A stretch of 64,000 nt of DNA from Ruania alkalisoli (GCF_014960965.1 NZ_CP063169.1:963581-1027580); one strand, 5' to 3'; counted from the first letter of the stretch, positions 15,680-24,843 are shown. The notes: generated from the letters alone by a model not told the origin. A program made the numbers and translations.

Positions 15680-16252
15680 CTACAGGTAGCGCGCCGGGTC
15701 GAACGAGGCCAGCGGGATGATGCGCACACGCGGCAGCGGCACGGTGAAGGCGTGGATGTCATCCTCCAGATCCACCACCTCCAGGCCGCGGTCGGCCAGC
15801 TCGGCGAACTGCAGGTTGACGAACTCCCGGAAGGCAATGAGCCCGACCCGGCGCTCGCCGTCCAGCAGGTCCTCCACCTGGGGGAGGAAGTCGCCGTCGT
15901 GGCTGGCCAGCAGCACGTCACCGGGCCGTGAGCGCAGCTCGGCGAGGGTGCGCTGGATACCGATGTCGACGACCTTCTCGCCCGGATCGCCCGACAGCGG
16001 GATCGGGTGGTAGCCCATCGCGAGCAGCGCCTGCACGAAACTCATCGGCATCTGGCCGCTGGTGGCGTTGAGGAAGAACAGCGCCGTGACCGGATTGCCC
16101 CAGCGCGAGCGCGCGTGCTCGGTGATCCGGTCCCAACGAGGCCGCTCGTCGGGGTTGGGTCGGCGTCCCAGCACGCTCATCCCGAGGGTGGCGTCGATGT
16201 TCTCGCCGTCCACCAGCAGGTACGTGCGGGGGCCGTCCGGAGTCTGCGACAT
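15680..16252 (-). CDS. NYN/PIN-like domain protein
   Basis: A 190-residue protein of the NYN (LabA/DUF88-like) family, a PIN-related metal-dependent ribonuclease fold. Conserved acidic residues appear in YLLVDGENIDATLG at the N-terminus, KVVDIGIQRTL in the middle and LLASHDGDFLPQVEDLL, the order expected for NYN. RNA turnover is the likely role, but no partner is nearby. The upstream in-frame GTG at 16327 is rejected in favour of ATG 16252, which follows TACTGT by 6 nt (leaderless). It lies downstream of pspA on the same strand but is separated by a strong hairpin. Confidence 0.85.
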   Translation of the reverse strand: MSQTPDGPRTYLLVDGENIDATLGMSVLGRRPNPDERPRWDRITEHARSRWGNPVTALFFLNATSGQMPMSFVQALLAMGYHPIPLSGDPGEKVVDIGIQRTLAELRSRPGDVLLASHDGDFLPQVEDLLDGERRVGLIAFREFVNLQFAELADRGLEVVDLEDDIHAFTVPLPRVRIIPLASFDPARYL

Positions 16253-16330
16253 GGACCCACAGTAGTGCGCAGCGCAGGCGGTGCCATCGACACGTGCCCT
16301 CAGCACGTCAATCGACACCCGCCCCACGAA

Positions 16331-16386
16331 GAAATCCCTCGTCGATGTGGCTGGCCACCTGACCAGCCAGATCGACGAGGGATTTC
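16331..16386 (-). terminator. Long hairpin terminator downstream of pspA
   Basis: GAAATCCCTCGTCGAT (16331-16346) pairs with ATCGACGAGGGATTTC (16371-16386), extended by GGCTGG/CCAGCC inside. It sits 44 nt after the pspA stop on the minus strand, before the NYN gene. Confidence 0.8.
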
Positions 16387-16430
16387 GGGAGGGGGTGCGA
16401 AGCGCCCCGGGTGACGTCAGCGGCGCGTGC

Positions 16431-17168
16431 CTAACTGCCGATCTGCCCGGCTGGACCGCCCGACTTCAGCGCTGCCAGGCGCGCCTCGACCTCGAGTGTG
16501 TCACCGGCGGTCTCCAACTCGTCGAACTGAGCGTCGAGCGAGCTGGCAGCGATCTCTGCCTGTCCGGCCACCAGGGCTTCCTGACGGCGCACCTGCTCCT
16601 CGTAGCGGGAGAGCTCGCTCGTGGGGTCCAGCACGTTGATCGAGGACACGGCGTCCTGCACCTTTGCCTGCGCTTCGGCGGACTTGGCGCGTGCGGCGAG
16701 CTGATCCCGCTTCACCTTGAGCTGCCCGAGCTTGTCCTTCATCACCGCGAGGCCGTTCTTCAGCTTCTCCACGACCTCGTTCTGGGAGGCGAGGATCGGC
16801 TCGGCCTGCTTGACCTCGCGCTCGAACTCCAACTGCTTGCCGAGCGCCACCTTGGCGAGATTGTCGTAGCGGTCGGCTCCGGCGGCGTTCCCCGCCTGGC
16901 GCATCTCGTCGGCCTTGCGGGAGGCGGCCAGCGCCTTGTTCCCCCACTCGCGGACGGCGGCTACGTCGTCGTTGTAGTCCTGTTCGGCCAGGCGCAGGTT
17001 GCCGATGGTCTGAGCCACGGCCTGCTCGGCCTCGGCGATGTTGTTGGTGTAGTCGCGCACGAGCTGATCGAGCATCTTCTGCGGGTCCTCGGCGCGGTCG
17101 ATCAGGGAGTTGATGTTCGCCCGGGTGAGCTGGGCGATCCGGCCGAGGATGGTCTGCTTCTCCGTCAT
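16431..17168 (-). CDS. pspA: PspA/IM30 family membrane-stress protein
   Basis: A 245-residue, almost entirely helical protein of the PspA/Vipp1 (ESCRT-III-like) family that binds and repairs stressed membranes. It starts MTEKQTILGRIAQLTRANINSLIDRAEDP, with the family's amphipathic helix and the DPQKML turn, then long heptad coiled coil (residues 30-215). The ATG at 17168 has AAAGGA 6 nt upstream; an extension to 17393 is read-through of the Gly-rich tail region of the next gene in another frame. It follows the TPM-domain gene on the same strand with an 85-nt gap; the two probably act together at the membrane. Confidence 0.93.
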   Translation of the reverse strand: MTEKQTILGRIAQLTRANINSLIDRAEDPQKMLDQLVRDYTNNIAEAEQAVAQTIGNLRLAEQDYNDDVAAVREWGNKALAASRKADEMRQAGNAAGADRYDNLAKVALGKQLEFEREVKQAEPILASQNEVVEKLKNGLAVMKDKLGQLKVKRDQLAARAKSAEAQAKVQDAVSSINVLDPTSELSRYEEQVRRQEALVAGQAEIAASSLDAQFDELETAGDTLEVEARLAALKSGGPAGQIGS

Positions 17169-17253
17169 GGACGGTCCTTTCGCGTGAAAGTCGGGGTCTG
17201 TCTCGTGATGTTCAACGTGCGAGTTCCCGAGATCGTCTCGGGTGGATGTCCTC

Positions 17254-19341
17254 TCAGAAGCGACCGCCACCTCCTCGTCCGCGGCCACCGCCGCCTCCGA
17301 AACCGCCGCCGAAGCCTCCTCCGCCACCGCGCGAGCGACTGCCGCCGAAGCCGCCGTTGAACCCGCCCCCGAAGCCGCCGAGCCCGCCGCCACTGCCGCG
17401 ACCGCCCCCGAGCGTCTGGCCGAGTATGCCGCCGAGGATCAGCGAGCCGACATCGACGCCCGATCCTCCGCGCCGCCCGTAGCTGCTGCGGCCACCGTAT
17501 CCACCGCCGCCGAAGCCACCGTCGTGGTGGCTCTCCTCCCAGCGGCGCACGTCCGCATGAGCGAGATCGCGTGCCTGCGAGGCCGCCTGCCAGGAGCTGT
17601 TGATCCGCTCGATGGTGCGCGCCGGATCCGACTCCTGACCGGAGCGCGCCTGCCCGAGCAGATCTGTCGCATCGGCCAACCGGGTGCGCGCTTGCGGGCC
17701 GATGGCCCCGCGATGGGTCTCGATGTAGGCGTTGACCTGCCGGATGAGATCCTCGGTCCGTTGCAACCCGGCGGGGATCTTCGCTGCCGCGCGTTGGCGG
17801 GACTCGGCCTCCTCCCGGTGAGGTGCCAGGGCGTCGTCGAGGGCATCCTCGGCTCCGGTGATCTCCGCGAGTGCGGCGATCGGGTCCCCGCTCTCGCGGG
17901 CTGCCTCGGCCTGTTCGATCGCGGTGTGCGCTCGCGGGAGCAGTCCCTGCACCCGCGAGTCGTGGCCGGCGAGCCGCTCCACATCCACCAGGTCGGCCCG
18001 GATGGAGGCCAGGGCGGGGTCGAGCTTCGAGCGTGCCTCGGCCAGCTGCAGGCTGCCGTGGTGCACCGACTCGACCAGTGCCACGGCCTGGCCGAGTGCG
18101 TCTTCGGCGGTGCGCACATAGGCCACCGCCCCGTTGCGGTCCTCCTCGGCGAGCCGGTCGCGGCCGGCTCGCACCGCTTCTGTCGCGGCCGCGAGGAGCT
18201 GCCGTGCCTGGTCGGGCGCCTTGGCCACCGACTCCAGAGCCGTGGCTGGATACGTGGCACGCAGCTGGCCGAGCGCGTGCTCGGCCGGGCCGATGGTGTC
18301 GGTGATCTCCTGGACGCGCTGCTCGATCTCGTCGAGCGCTTGCGGGGCGCGGGCCTGCACGTTGCGCAGTTCGGCGAAGCCTTCCGCCTGGTCGTCCAGT
18401 GCCTGGTCCGCCTCGTCGCAGAGGGTCAGGATGCGGATGAGCTGTGCACGACGCTCGGCCTCTGAGGTCGCCGAAGCGGCACTCTCGAGCCGGTTCTGCG
18501 TCGCGAAGGCCTCACCCAACTGCTTCTTCGCACCGTCCAGTGTCGAACGAAACTCCTGGATCGCCTGCAACCCGAACTGAGCCTCAGCGAAGGCGAGTTC
18601 CTGCTCGGAACTGCGGACGGCGTCGTCGAGGGCAACCAGGGCCGAGCCGGCCCGCTGCTCCAGCTCTGGCAACGGTACCCGCGCCAGTTGTGCCTCGAGT
18701 GAATCCGGCGGAGGTGGTGGCGTGCCAGGCCGTCCGGGCGCGTCGCCGCGGGATGGCGCGCCTGCCCGCTGGCGCGAGCGCGACCAGGAGCGCAGCACCA
18801 CGACGGCGATGATGACGACCACGCCGCCACCGAGCAGCCACCAGATCGCCGATCCACCGGACCCCCCGGTCGCCTCCTCCCGCAGCCCGTCGGCGAACGC
18901 GACGCCGGCCCCGGACCAGTCGTCGGAGGCCAGGTAGCTCTCGGCGTCGGCCGCGACCCGTTGGACCTGGGAGTCGGTGAGCGGGAAGCCTTGATCCAGG
19001 GACCAGGAGTAGGCGCGGTCTTCGACGGCGACAGCGAGCAGCGCGTCATTGACCCCCAGGTCGGACATGACGGCCGTCTCGTCCGCCCAGGTCTGCGCGG
19101 TCGACCCGTCGAAGGAGTCCACGTAGACCACGAACAGGTCCAGATCGGTCTCTGCGGCAAGTCGCTCGGTGGCGGCCTCGACGTCGTCCGCATTCGTCGA
19201 GAGGACCGCGTCAGAGGTGCGGTCCTCCACGTGACTTCCCACACGGAAGGGTTCCTCCGCCAGCCCGGGCGCCGCCGTCAGCAATGTCAGGACCCCGGCG
19301 GAGGCGGCAACGGCGAGCAGGCGCGAGATGGTGCGGTTCAC
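17254..19341 (-). CDS. TPM-domain membrane protein with coiled-coil and Gly-rich tail
   Basis: A 695-residue surface protein. Order: signal peptide (about 1-28, ending in GLAEEP), an extracytoplasmic TPM/YgcG domain (about 35-155, with DLDLFVVYVDSFDG, NDALLAVAVEDRAYSWSLDQGFPL), a transmembrane helix (about 168-185), a long cytoplasmic alpha-helical region rich in AEXXL patterns (about 215-590), and a Gly/Arg/Phe-rich low-complexity tail of about 90 residues. GTG start at 19341. TPM proteins of this long type are usually adjacent to pspA, as here, and a membrane-stress partnership is likely. The tail could drive self-assembly; that is inference. Confidence 0.9.
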   Translation of the reverse strand: MNRTISRLLAVAASAGVLTLLTAAPGLAEEPFRVGSHVEDRTSDAVLSTNADDVEAATERLAAETDLDLFVVYVDSFDGSTAQTWADETAVMSDLGVNDALLAVAVEDRAYSWSLDQGFPLTDSQVQRVAADAESYLASDDWSGAGVAFADGLREEATGGSGGSAIWWLLGGGVVVIIAVVVLRSWSRSRQRAGAPSRGDAPGRPGTPPPPPDSLEAQLARVPLPELEQRAGSALVALDDAVRSSEQELAFAEAQFGLQAIQEFRSTLDGAKKQLGEAFATQNRLESAASATSEAERRAQLIRILTLCDEADQALDDQAEGFAELRNVQARAPQALDEIEQRVQEITDTIGPAEHALGQLRATYPATALESVAKAPDQARQLLAAATEAVRAGRDRLAEEDRNGAVAYVRTAEDALGQAVALVESVHHGSLQLAEARSKLDPALASIRADLVDVERLAGHDSRVQGLLPRAHTAIEQAEAARESGDPIAALAEITGAEDALDDALAPHREEAESRQRAAAKIPAGLQRTEDLIRQVNAYIETHRGAIGPQARTRLADATDLLGQARSGQESDPARTIERINSSWQAASQARDLAHADVRRWEESHHDGGFGGGGYGGRSSYGRRGGSGVDVGSLILGGILGQTLGGGRGSGGGLGGFGGGFNGGFGGSRSRGGGGGFGGGFGGGGGRGRGGGGRF

Positions 19342-19479
19342 TCCTCGATCTTCGCCGTTCGGCAGCGCCGGCGCAATGACGTCCGCAGGGGAGGTCTCAC
19401 CACGTCGGTGCTGCGCCGCACGAACACGGCGTTGTGACCGCTATCACGAGCCGATTGGGTTGTGCTGGTATCCGGAGTT

Positions 19480-20241
19480 ATGTTGCCTGCCGTGCCCCAG
19501 ACTCCTTCCCCCGAACACGTCACTCCGGTGGTCACGGTGATCCAGCATCAGGACGACGTCCCGCTGGGCCTGCTCGCCGAGACCTTGGCCGACGTCGACG
19601 TGCGCCTCGTGCGCCCCGACGCCGGCGACCCGCTGCCCGCCGCTGCCGAGATCGATGCGCTCATCGTGCTTGGCGGCACCATGGCTGCGATCGACGATGC
19701 CGAGCACCCGTGGTTGCCGGCGGTGCGTGACCTGCTGGCAGACGCTGTCGATCGAGACGTCCCCACCCTGGCGATCTGCCTCGGCGCCCAGATGCTCGCC
19801 CTCGCCGGCGGCGGTCAACTCGAGGTGGCGGCGCCGGTCGGACCCGAACGCGGTGTGGTCGAGGTGCGGATGCGCCCCGACGCGTACAAGGATCCGGTGC
19901 TCGGCCCCCTTGTCGAGACGATCGGGCGGGATGTGCCGGTGCCTGCGATGCACAGCGATGCGATCACCGTGCTGCCCAAGAGCGCCACATGGCTCGCGTC
20001 CTCGTTGCAGTACCCCTACCAGGCGTTCCGGCTCCGTAGCGCGCTGGGTCTGCAGTTCCACCCGGAGGCGGACGAGGAGATCATGCGCCGTTGGGCCGTG
20101 AACGAGGGCCTTGACGCCGAGGAGCTGACCGCCGGCTATGACACGCACCGCGAAGCCCTGGCGATGGTGGCCAAGCAGGTCGCAGTCGCGTTCACCGCGC
20201 AGCTTCGCCGGCAGGTGAGTGCGGCGGGTTTCGGCCTCTGA
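19480..20241 (+). CDS. Class I glutamine amidotransferase-like protein
   Basis: A 253-residue stand-alone class I GATase. The catalytic Cys is in the nucleophile elbow AICLGAQMLALAGGG (about residue 103), and the His-Glu pair is in LQFHPEADEEIM. IVLGGTMAAIDD is the typical GMP-synthase-like GG(P/T)M block. Such free-standing proteins hydrolyse glutamine or gamma-glutamyl compounds; the acceptor is unknown. An in-frame GTG at 19462 is possible but the family N-terminus fits ATG 19480. Divergent from the TPM gene. Confidence 0.87.
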   Translation: MLPAVPQTPSPEHVTPVVTVIQHQDDVPLGLLAETLADVDVRLVRPDAGDPLPAAAEIDALIVLGGTMAAIDDAEHPWLPAVRDLLADAVDRDVPTLAICLGAQMLALAGGGQLEVAAPVGPERGVVEVRMRPDAYKDPVLGPLVETIGRDVPVPAMHSDAITVLPKSATWLASSLQYPYQAFRLRSALGLQFHPEADEEIMRRWAVNEGLDAEELTAGYDTHREALAMVAKQVAVAFTAQLRRQVSAAGFGL

Positions 20242-20248
20242 CGCACGC

Positions 20249-21469
20249 TCAACGCATCGTCTGGTCCAGGAACTCCCACACGCGCGCCTGCAACTCGGGT
20301 ACGAACGCGTGCGGCGCATCCAGGAACACCCCGCGATAGGCCGATGCTGCCCCCGCCTGCTCGTATCGGGCGGCGATGTGCTCGTGTGCGGCGCGCATGC
20401 CCGCGACCGGGAACAGTGCGTCGCGTTCGCCGTAGCCCACCAGCAGCGGCCGTGGGGCGGCTGCGGCCGCGATGCCGGGCCAGTCCGCCACCCGCCCGAT
20501 CCCCGGGTTCATCATCATCCACGTGTGGGTGTGCACGAAACCGTCGAGGATCTCCTCGAAGGCGGCCATCATGCACAGCACGGCGGCCGCTCGCACCTGG
20601 TCGCTCAACGCTGTCAGCAGGGCGGCGCGTGCGCCCCCGCCGGAGAGGCCCAGGACGGCGACCCCTCCGTCGCGTACATCGGCTCGCCTGGCGAGCAGAT
20701 CGACGGCGATGAGATCCTCCCGGGCGACCATCCCGCCCCAGGAGGTGCCCAGCACGCCCAGCAGTTTGGCCATCGCATCCTCGTGCGGGCCGGCGTGGGC
20801 GTCGTAGCGTTCGGTCTCGCTGACCTCGCGCCCTGCTCGCCGCGCGTGAGCCTCCGCCTGGGCGAGCTGCAGTTCGGCGACGGCCCTCGTGCGGGCGGGC
20901 ATCGCCGTCACCGGGATGCGCCTGCTGCCCCAGCCGAAGGCATCGTGCGCCAGCACGGTATACCCACGGCGGGCGAGATCGTCCGCCACGGCACGGCCGC
21001 CATACAGGTCGTCCCAGATCCGGCGGATCGCCGGTGGTGCGGGATCGGGCCCGTCGGCCACCTTCTCCTTGCCGATGTACTTCACCCCGCCGTGGCAGTG
21101 CAACACTACGGCGCCGGGGAGCGGGCCGGTCTCGCCGGCGGGGCGAAGCAGCCGTCCGCGCGCCGGTGGCCCGACGCCGGTGTCCCACTCCAGCTCCACC
21201 CCGGTGACGCCGTCCCGCGTCCAGGCCGCGACTTCCTGCGCCTCGGGCGGCGCCGGCTCGGTCCACACGCCGAGGGTGTCGATCAGCCGCTGCCGGATCT
21301 GAGCGCCCGAGGGCTCGTCGGAGCCGAACAGCGGGCCCTGTGATCGAGCCAGGTCCAACAGGCCGGACAGGCCTGCTAGATCGGCTGGTTCGGCAGGCTC
21401 TGGCGGGCGGGTCGGTTCGGTGGGTGTGGTGCTGTCGGTGTTCACGGTGTGTCCGGTCGTCGGTGGCAT
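20249..21469 (-). CDS. Alpha/beta hydrolase (dienelactone hydrolase / acetyl-esterase type)
   Basis: A 406-residue hydrolase. The nucleophile Ser is in GLSGGGARAALL, the acid in GYGERDALFP and the His in DAPHAFVPE, giving a complete triad in order. HCHGGVKYIGKEK supplies an oxyanion-hole HGG. The size and layout resemble large acetyl-xylan-esterase/cephalosporin-deacetylase-like enzymes. It is divergent from a sugar ABC operon across a gap with two LacI operators, so a carbohydrate esterase role in that pathway is likely. GGAG lies 5 nt before ATG 21469, and minus-strand TAGTGT (21486-21491) is a plausible -10. Confidence 0.85.
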   Translation of the reverse strand: MPPTTGHTVNTDSTTPTEPTRPPEPAEPADLAGLSGLLDLARSQGPLFGSDEPSGAQIRQRLIDTLGVWTEPAPPEAQEVAAWTRDGVTGVELEWDTGVGPPARGRLLRPAGETGPLPGAVVLHCHGGVKYIGKEKVADGPDPAPPAIRRIWDDLYGGRAVADDLARRGYTVLAHDAFGWGSRRIPVTAMPARTRAVAELQLAQAEAHARRAGREVSETERYDAHAGPHEDAMAKLLGVLGTSWGGMVAREDLIAVDLLARRADVRDGGVAVLGLSGGGARAALLTALSDQVRAAAVLCMMAAFEEILDGFVHTHTWMMMNPGIGRVADWPGIAAAAAPRPLLVGYGERDALFPVAGMRAAHEHIAARYEQAGAASAYRGVFLDAPHAFVPELQARVWEFLDQTMR

Positions 21470-21509
21470 CGGTGCTCCGCTCAGCACACTAGCGGGTTCG
21501 TCAGTTTCA

Positions 21510-21523
21510 TGTAAGCGGTTCCA
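21510..21523. promoter_or_regulatory. LacI-family operator 1
   Basis: TGTAAGCGGTTCCA fits the LacI-family consensus TGNAANCGNTTNCA at every fixed position. It overlaps the probable -35 region of the sugar ABC operon. Confidence 0.75.
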
Positions 21524-21542
21524 TCAACGGGTGGTCTTGGTT

Positions 21543-21548
21543 TATAGT
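21543..21548 (+). promoter_or_regulatory. -10 box of the sugar ABC operon
   Basis: TATAGT lies between the two LacI operators, about 65 nt before the solute-binding protein gene. The -35 is less clear; TTCCAT at 21519-21524 with an 18-bp spacer is possible. Confidence 0.55.
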
Positions 21549-21565
21549 CCGTCAGGTCATCAGCA

Positions 21566-21579
21566 AGTAACCGGTTTCA
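21566..21579. promoter_or_regulatory. LacI-family operator 2
   Basis: AGTAACCGGTTTCA matches TGNAANCGNTTNCA except for the first base. Its position just after the predicted transcription start suits repression by roadblock or looping with operator 1. Confidence 0.7.
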
Positions 21580-21612
21580 CGATGTCGTGACCATGAACCA
21601 AGGGAGTCGACG

Positions 21613-22902
21613 ATGACTCAGCTCAGCAGGCGGGGATTCCTCGCCGCCGCCGGAACGGTCAGCGTGGGAGCGCTCACCGCCTGCGGTTCGAACAGCAGTG
21701 GATCGAGCTCGGACGCGGTCGAGCTCACCGTGATGGCGTGGGCAGACGCCGGCCAGGCCGAACGCTACGAGCAGGAGTTCGCCACCTTCACCGAGAAGAA
21801 CCCTGACATCGCCGTCTCGCTCGAGTGGATGGATGTGGGCAGCTACCAGGACAAGCTCAACACCCTCTTCGCTGCCGGCGACCCGCCGGACGTGATGTTC
21901 ATGGTCGGACGATGGCTGGGGGAGTATGCCACCCGCGGCGTGCTGGCCGACCTGAGCGGCTCGGACCAGCTCGACTTCTCCACGATGAACTCCGGTCTGC
22001 TGCTGCAGGGGCAGTACCAGGGAGCGCAGTACGCGGTGCCGACCGGCTCCACGGCGATCGCGATGATCTACAACACGCGGATCGTTGCCGATGCTGGGCT
22101 GGAACTTCCCGACGACCGCACGTGGACCTGGGCGGACTATGCGGAGTTCAACGCCGAGATCTACGACGCGACCGGTGTGCACGGTGCCGGCTTCTACGTG
22201 CCGTGGTTGCCGACGATCACGCAGTACACGCGTCAGCACGGGCAGGATCTGTTCACTACCGACGGCACGCTCGGGGTGAGCGCCGAGACGATCACCGAGT
22301 ACTTCCAGCTGATCACCGACATGCGCTCGACCGGGGCCTTCGCTCCTCCCGGTTCGCTGGAGGACAATGGCACCTCGGTGGAGCAGTCGCCGCTGGGCCG
22401 GGACTTCATCGCCTCGCAGATCATCCCCTCGAACACCTTCGGCGACTACAACTCCGTGATGGGCGGCGATCTGGTGCTGCGCCGGCTGCCCGGTGAGACC
22501 GAGGGCCCGCGCCCCGGCTACACGGTGACGCCCACACTGCTGTGGTGCCAGGCGGAGGCATCCGAGCACCCCGAGCAGGCGGCCCGGTTGATCGACTTCC
22601 TCACCAACGATCCGGACTCCTTCGCGGCCCGTTCCACGCTGCTCGGGGTGCCGATCAACGCCGAAGTCGCCGAGCAGGTCTCCACCGGTCTCGACGAAGA
22701 CGCCCAGGAGTTCGTCGACTTCACGGTGGCGCTGCAGGAAGAGGAGCTGGCGCCGTACGAGATGGAGCCGGCCGGTGCGGGAGAGGTGCAGAACATCCTC
22801 GTGTCCCTGTCCACCGAGGTCGAATTCGAGCGGATGAGCCCGCAGCAGGCCGGCGAGGAGTTCATGAGCCAGGCCGGCGCGGCCCTCGAGGATGCGGGCT
22901 GA
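21613..22902 (+). CDS. Sugar ABC transporter substrate-binding lipoprotein (Tat-type signal)
   Basis: A 429-residue family 1 (MalE/UgpB-like) extracellular binding protein. The N-terminus has a twin-arginine SRRGFLAAAG and lipobox LTAC, so it is probably a Tat-exported lipoprotein. ELTVMAWADAGQAERYEQEF opens the mature domain, with PDVMFMVGRWLGEYA and the hinge region typical of the family. It heads an operon with two permeases (22908 and 23842) and no ATPase, so a shared MsiK-like ATPase elsewhere must power it. Control by the downstream LacI protein is suggested by two operators upstream. Confidence 0.92.
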   Translation: MTQLSRRGFLAAAGTVSVGALTACGSNSSGSSSDAVELTVMAWADAGQAERYEQEFATFTEKNPDIAVSLEWMDVGSYQDKLNTLFAAGDPPDVMFMVGRWLGEYATRGVLADLSGSDQLDFSTMNSGLLLQGQYQGAQYAVPTGSTAIAMIYNTRIVADAGLELPDDRTWTWADYAEFNAEIYDATGVHGAGFYVPWLPTITQYTRQHGQDLFTTDGTLGVSAETITEYFQLITDMRSTGAFAPPGSLEDNGTSVEQSPLGRDFIASQIIPSNTFGDYNSVMGGDLVLRRLPGETEGPRPGYTVTPTLLWCQAEASEHPEQAARLIDFLTNDPDSFAARSTLLGVPINAEVAEQVSTGLDEDAQEFVDFTVALQEEELAPYEMEPAGAGEVQNILVSLSTEVEFERMSPQQAGEEFMSQAGAALEDAG

Positions 22903-22907
22903 GCCCG

Positions 22908-23849
22908 ATGGTCACGCTCACCGCTCCGCCTCGCTCGCGCACGTCTGCCGCTCCAGCAGAGCGTTCCCGACGGCGTCGCACGGCCGGGCAGGACAACGCC
23001 GCCTACGTGATGCTCATCCCGTGGGTCATCGGGATGCTGTTCACCCTGATCCCGTTCGGGGTCTCGCTCTACCTGGCCTTCACCGACTACAACCTGCTGC
23101 AGCCGGCCGAGTTCGTCGGCTGGGACAACTTCGTGGCGTTCGTGAACGATCCGAAGGCGATGACCGCCGCGGAGGTGACGCTGCGGTACACCTTCATCGC
23201 GGTTCCCGTCTCCCTGGTGGCCGCGCTCGGGGTGGCCCTGTTGCTGAACCGCGGCGTACGGGGCCTGAAGTTCTACCGGTCGGCGTTCTACCTGCCGTCC
23301 CTGATCGGCGCAAGCGTCGCGATCGTGATGCTGTGGCGTTCGATCTTCGGCTTCGACGGGATCGTCAACGGGTTCCTCGCCCGGTTCGGGATCGAGGGGC
23401 CGAGCTGGACCTCGGACCCCTCCTGGGCGCTGGTCACCCTCATCACGTTGAGCGTGTGGGGCTTCGGTGCCGCGATGGTGATCTTCCTGGCGGGGTTGCG
23501 GCAGATCCCGCGGATGTACTACGAGGCGGCATCGGTGGACGGCGCCACCCCGGTCCGGCAGTTCGTCTCGATCACGCTGCCGCTGTTGAGCCCGGTGCTG
23601 TTCTTCAACCTGGTGCTCGGGCTGATCGGGTCGCTGCAGACCTTCACCCAGGCGTACGTGTTCAGCGGTGGCACAGGCGGCCCTGCCGACTCCACGTTGT
23701 TCTTCAACCTGTACCTGTACCAGCAGGGGTTCCAGCAGTTCGACATGGGCTATGCCTCTGCACTGGCCTGGGTGATGTTCGTGGTGATCGCGATCTTCAC
23801 CGCGATCAACTTCCTCGTCTCGAAGTATTGGGTTTTCTACAATGACTGA
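22908..23849 (+). CDS. Sugar ABC transporter permease 1 (MalF-like)
   Basis: A 313-residue inner-membrane permease with six predicted helices after a basic cytoplasmic N-terminus (ERSRRRRTAG). The EAA loop reads YYEAASVDGATPVRQFVSITLPLLSP, the binding-protein-dependent permease hallmark. It begins 5 nt after the solute-binding gene stop and overlaps the second permease by 8 nt. Substrate class: oligo- or monosaccharide, not determinable further. Confidence 0.93.
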   Translation: MVTLTAPPRSRTSAAPAERSRRRRTAGQDNAAYVMLIPWVIGMLFTLIPFGVSLYLAFTDYNLLQPAEFVGWDNFVAFVNDPKAMTAAEVTLRYTFIAVPVSLVAALGVALLLNRGVRGLKFYRSAFYLPSLIGASVAIVMLWRSIFGFDGIVNGFLARFGIEGPSWTSDPSWALVTLITLSVWGFGAAMVIFLAGLRQIPRMYYEAASVDGATPVRQFVSITLPLLSPVLFFNLVLGLIGSLQTFTQAYVFSGGTGGPADSTLFFNLYLYQQGFQQFDMGYASALAWVMFVVIAIFTAINFLVSKYWVFYND

Positions 23850-24765
23850 GCTCACCGCACCCCGCACGGCCCGGAGCACCTGGCGAGCGATCACCCAGAA
23901 GCTCGGCAGCGATGCGGTCTATACCGAAGAGCTCACCGGCACCCCGGCCACCCGGTTCCTGCGGCACGTGGTGCTGCTTGGCCTGGGGCTGTTCATGATG
24001 TACCCGCTGCTGTGGATGCTCTCGGCGTCCTTCAAGCCTAGCGGGGACGTGTTCAGCGATACCGGCCTCATCCCGGCCGCCACCGACTGGTCGAACTACG
24101 GCACCGGGTGGAACGCTCTCGAGCACGGCTTCCAGCTGTACTTGTTCAATTCGCTGCTGCTGGCGGTGGCGAACATCGTCGGGAACGTGTTCTCGTGCTC
24201 GATCACGGCCTATGTCTTCGCCCGGTTGCGCTTCCGTGGCCGGCGGATGATGTTCGCACTGACTCTGGGCACGATGCTGCTGCCCTCGCACGTTGTGCTG
24301 ATCCCGCAATACGTGGTCTTCTCCAAGCTCGGCTGGATCAACACCTATCTGCCGTTGATCGTGCCGGCATTCCTGGCGACGAATGCGTTCTTCGTCTTCC
24401 TCCTCGTGCAGTTCATGCGGGCGTTGCCGATGGAGTTGCAGGATGCGGCCAAGATTGACGGTTGTGGTGCCATCCGGACCTACTGGTCGGTCATCATGCC
24501 GCTGACGGTCCCGGCGCTGGCGACGGTCTCGATCTTCACGTTCATCGCCAGCTGGAACGAGTTCTTCGGTCCGTTGCTCTACCTCACGGACCAGGAGCTG
24601 TTCACCGTGCCGCTCGCCCTGCGCCAGTTCATCGCCGCCGAGGGGTCGAGCGCATGGGGGCCGATGTTCGCGATGTCGGTGCTTTCATTGCTCCCGGTGA
24701 TCGGGTTCTTCTTCATCGGTCAGCGCTACTTGATCAATGGCATCGCCACCACGGGGATGAAATGA
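23842..24765 (+). CDS. Sugar ABC transporter permease 2 (MalG-like)
   Basis: A 307-residue MalG-type partner permease. Six transmembrane segments; MYPLLWMLSASFKP is the MalG family opening, and the EAA loop is ELQDAAKIDGCGAIRTYWSVIMPLTVP. The C-terminus ends LINGIATTGMK, usual for MalG-like subunits. It overlaps the upstream permease by 8 nt. Confidence 0.93.
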   Translation: MTELTAPRTARSTWRAITQKLGSDAVYTEELTGTPATRFLRHVVLLGLGLFMMYPLLWMLSASFKPSGDVFSDTGLIPAATDWSNYGTGWNALEHGFQLYLFNSLLLAVANIVGNVFSCSITAYVFARLRFRGRRMMFALTLGTMLLPSHVVLIPQYVVFSKLGWINTYLPLIVPAFLATNAFFVFLLVQFMRALPMELQDAAKIDGCGAIRTYWSVIMPLTVPALATVSIFTFIASWNEFFGPLLYLTDQELFTVPLALRQFIAAEGSSAWGPMFAMSVLSLLPVIGFFFIGQRYLINGIATTGMK

Positions 24766-24831
24766 GTACCCCTGATGCCGCGGCGGGCTGATCGCAGGCA
24801 GGTCTCCGGCGTGAGTGGCGCCGGCCGCGGA

Positions 24832-24843
24832 TACGCTGGGGCC
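24832..24843 (+). promoter_or_regulatory. -10 box of the leaderless lacI-PmoA promoter
   Basis: TACGCT at 24832-24837 followed by 6 nt and ATG at 24844. This gives the regulator its own promoter behind the transport operon. Confidence 0.55.

Noticed and set aside
22518-23894. 458-codon minus-strand frame over the first sugar permease
   Set aside because: Antisense to a clear six-helix permease; no motif.
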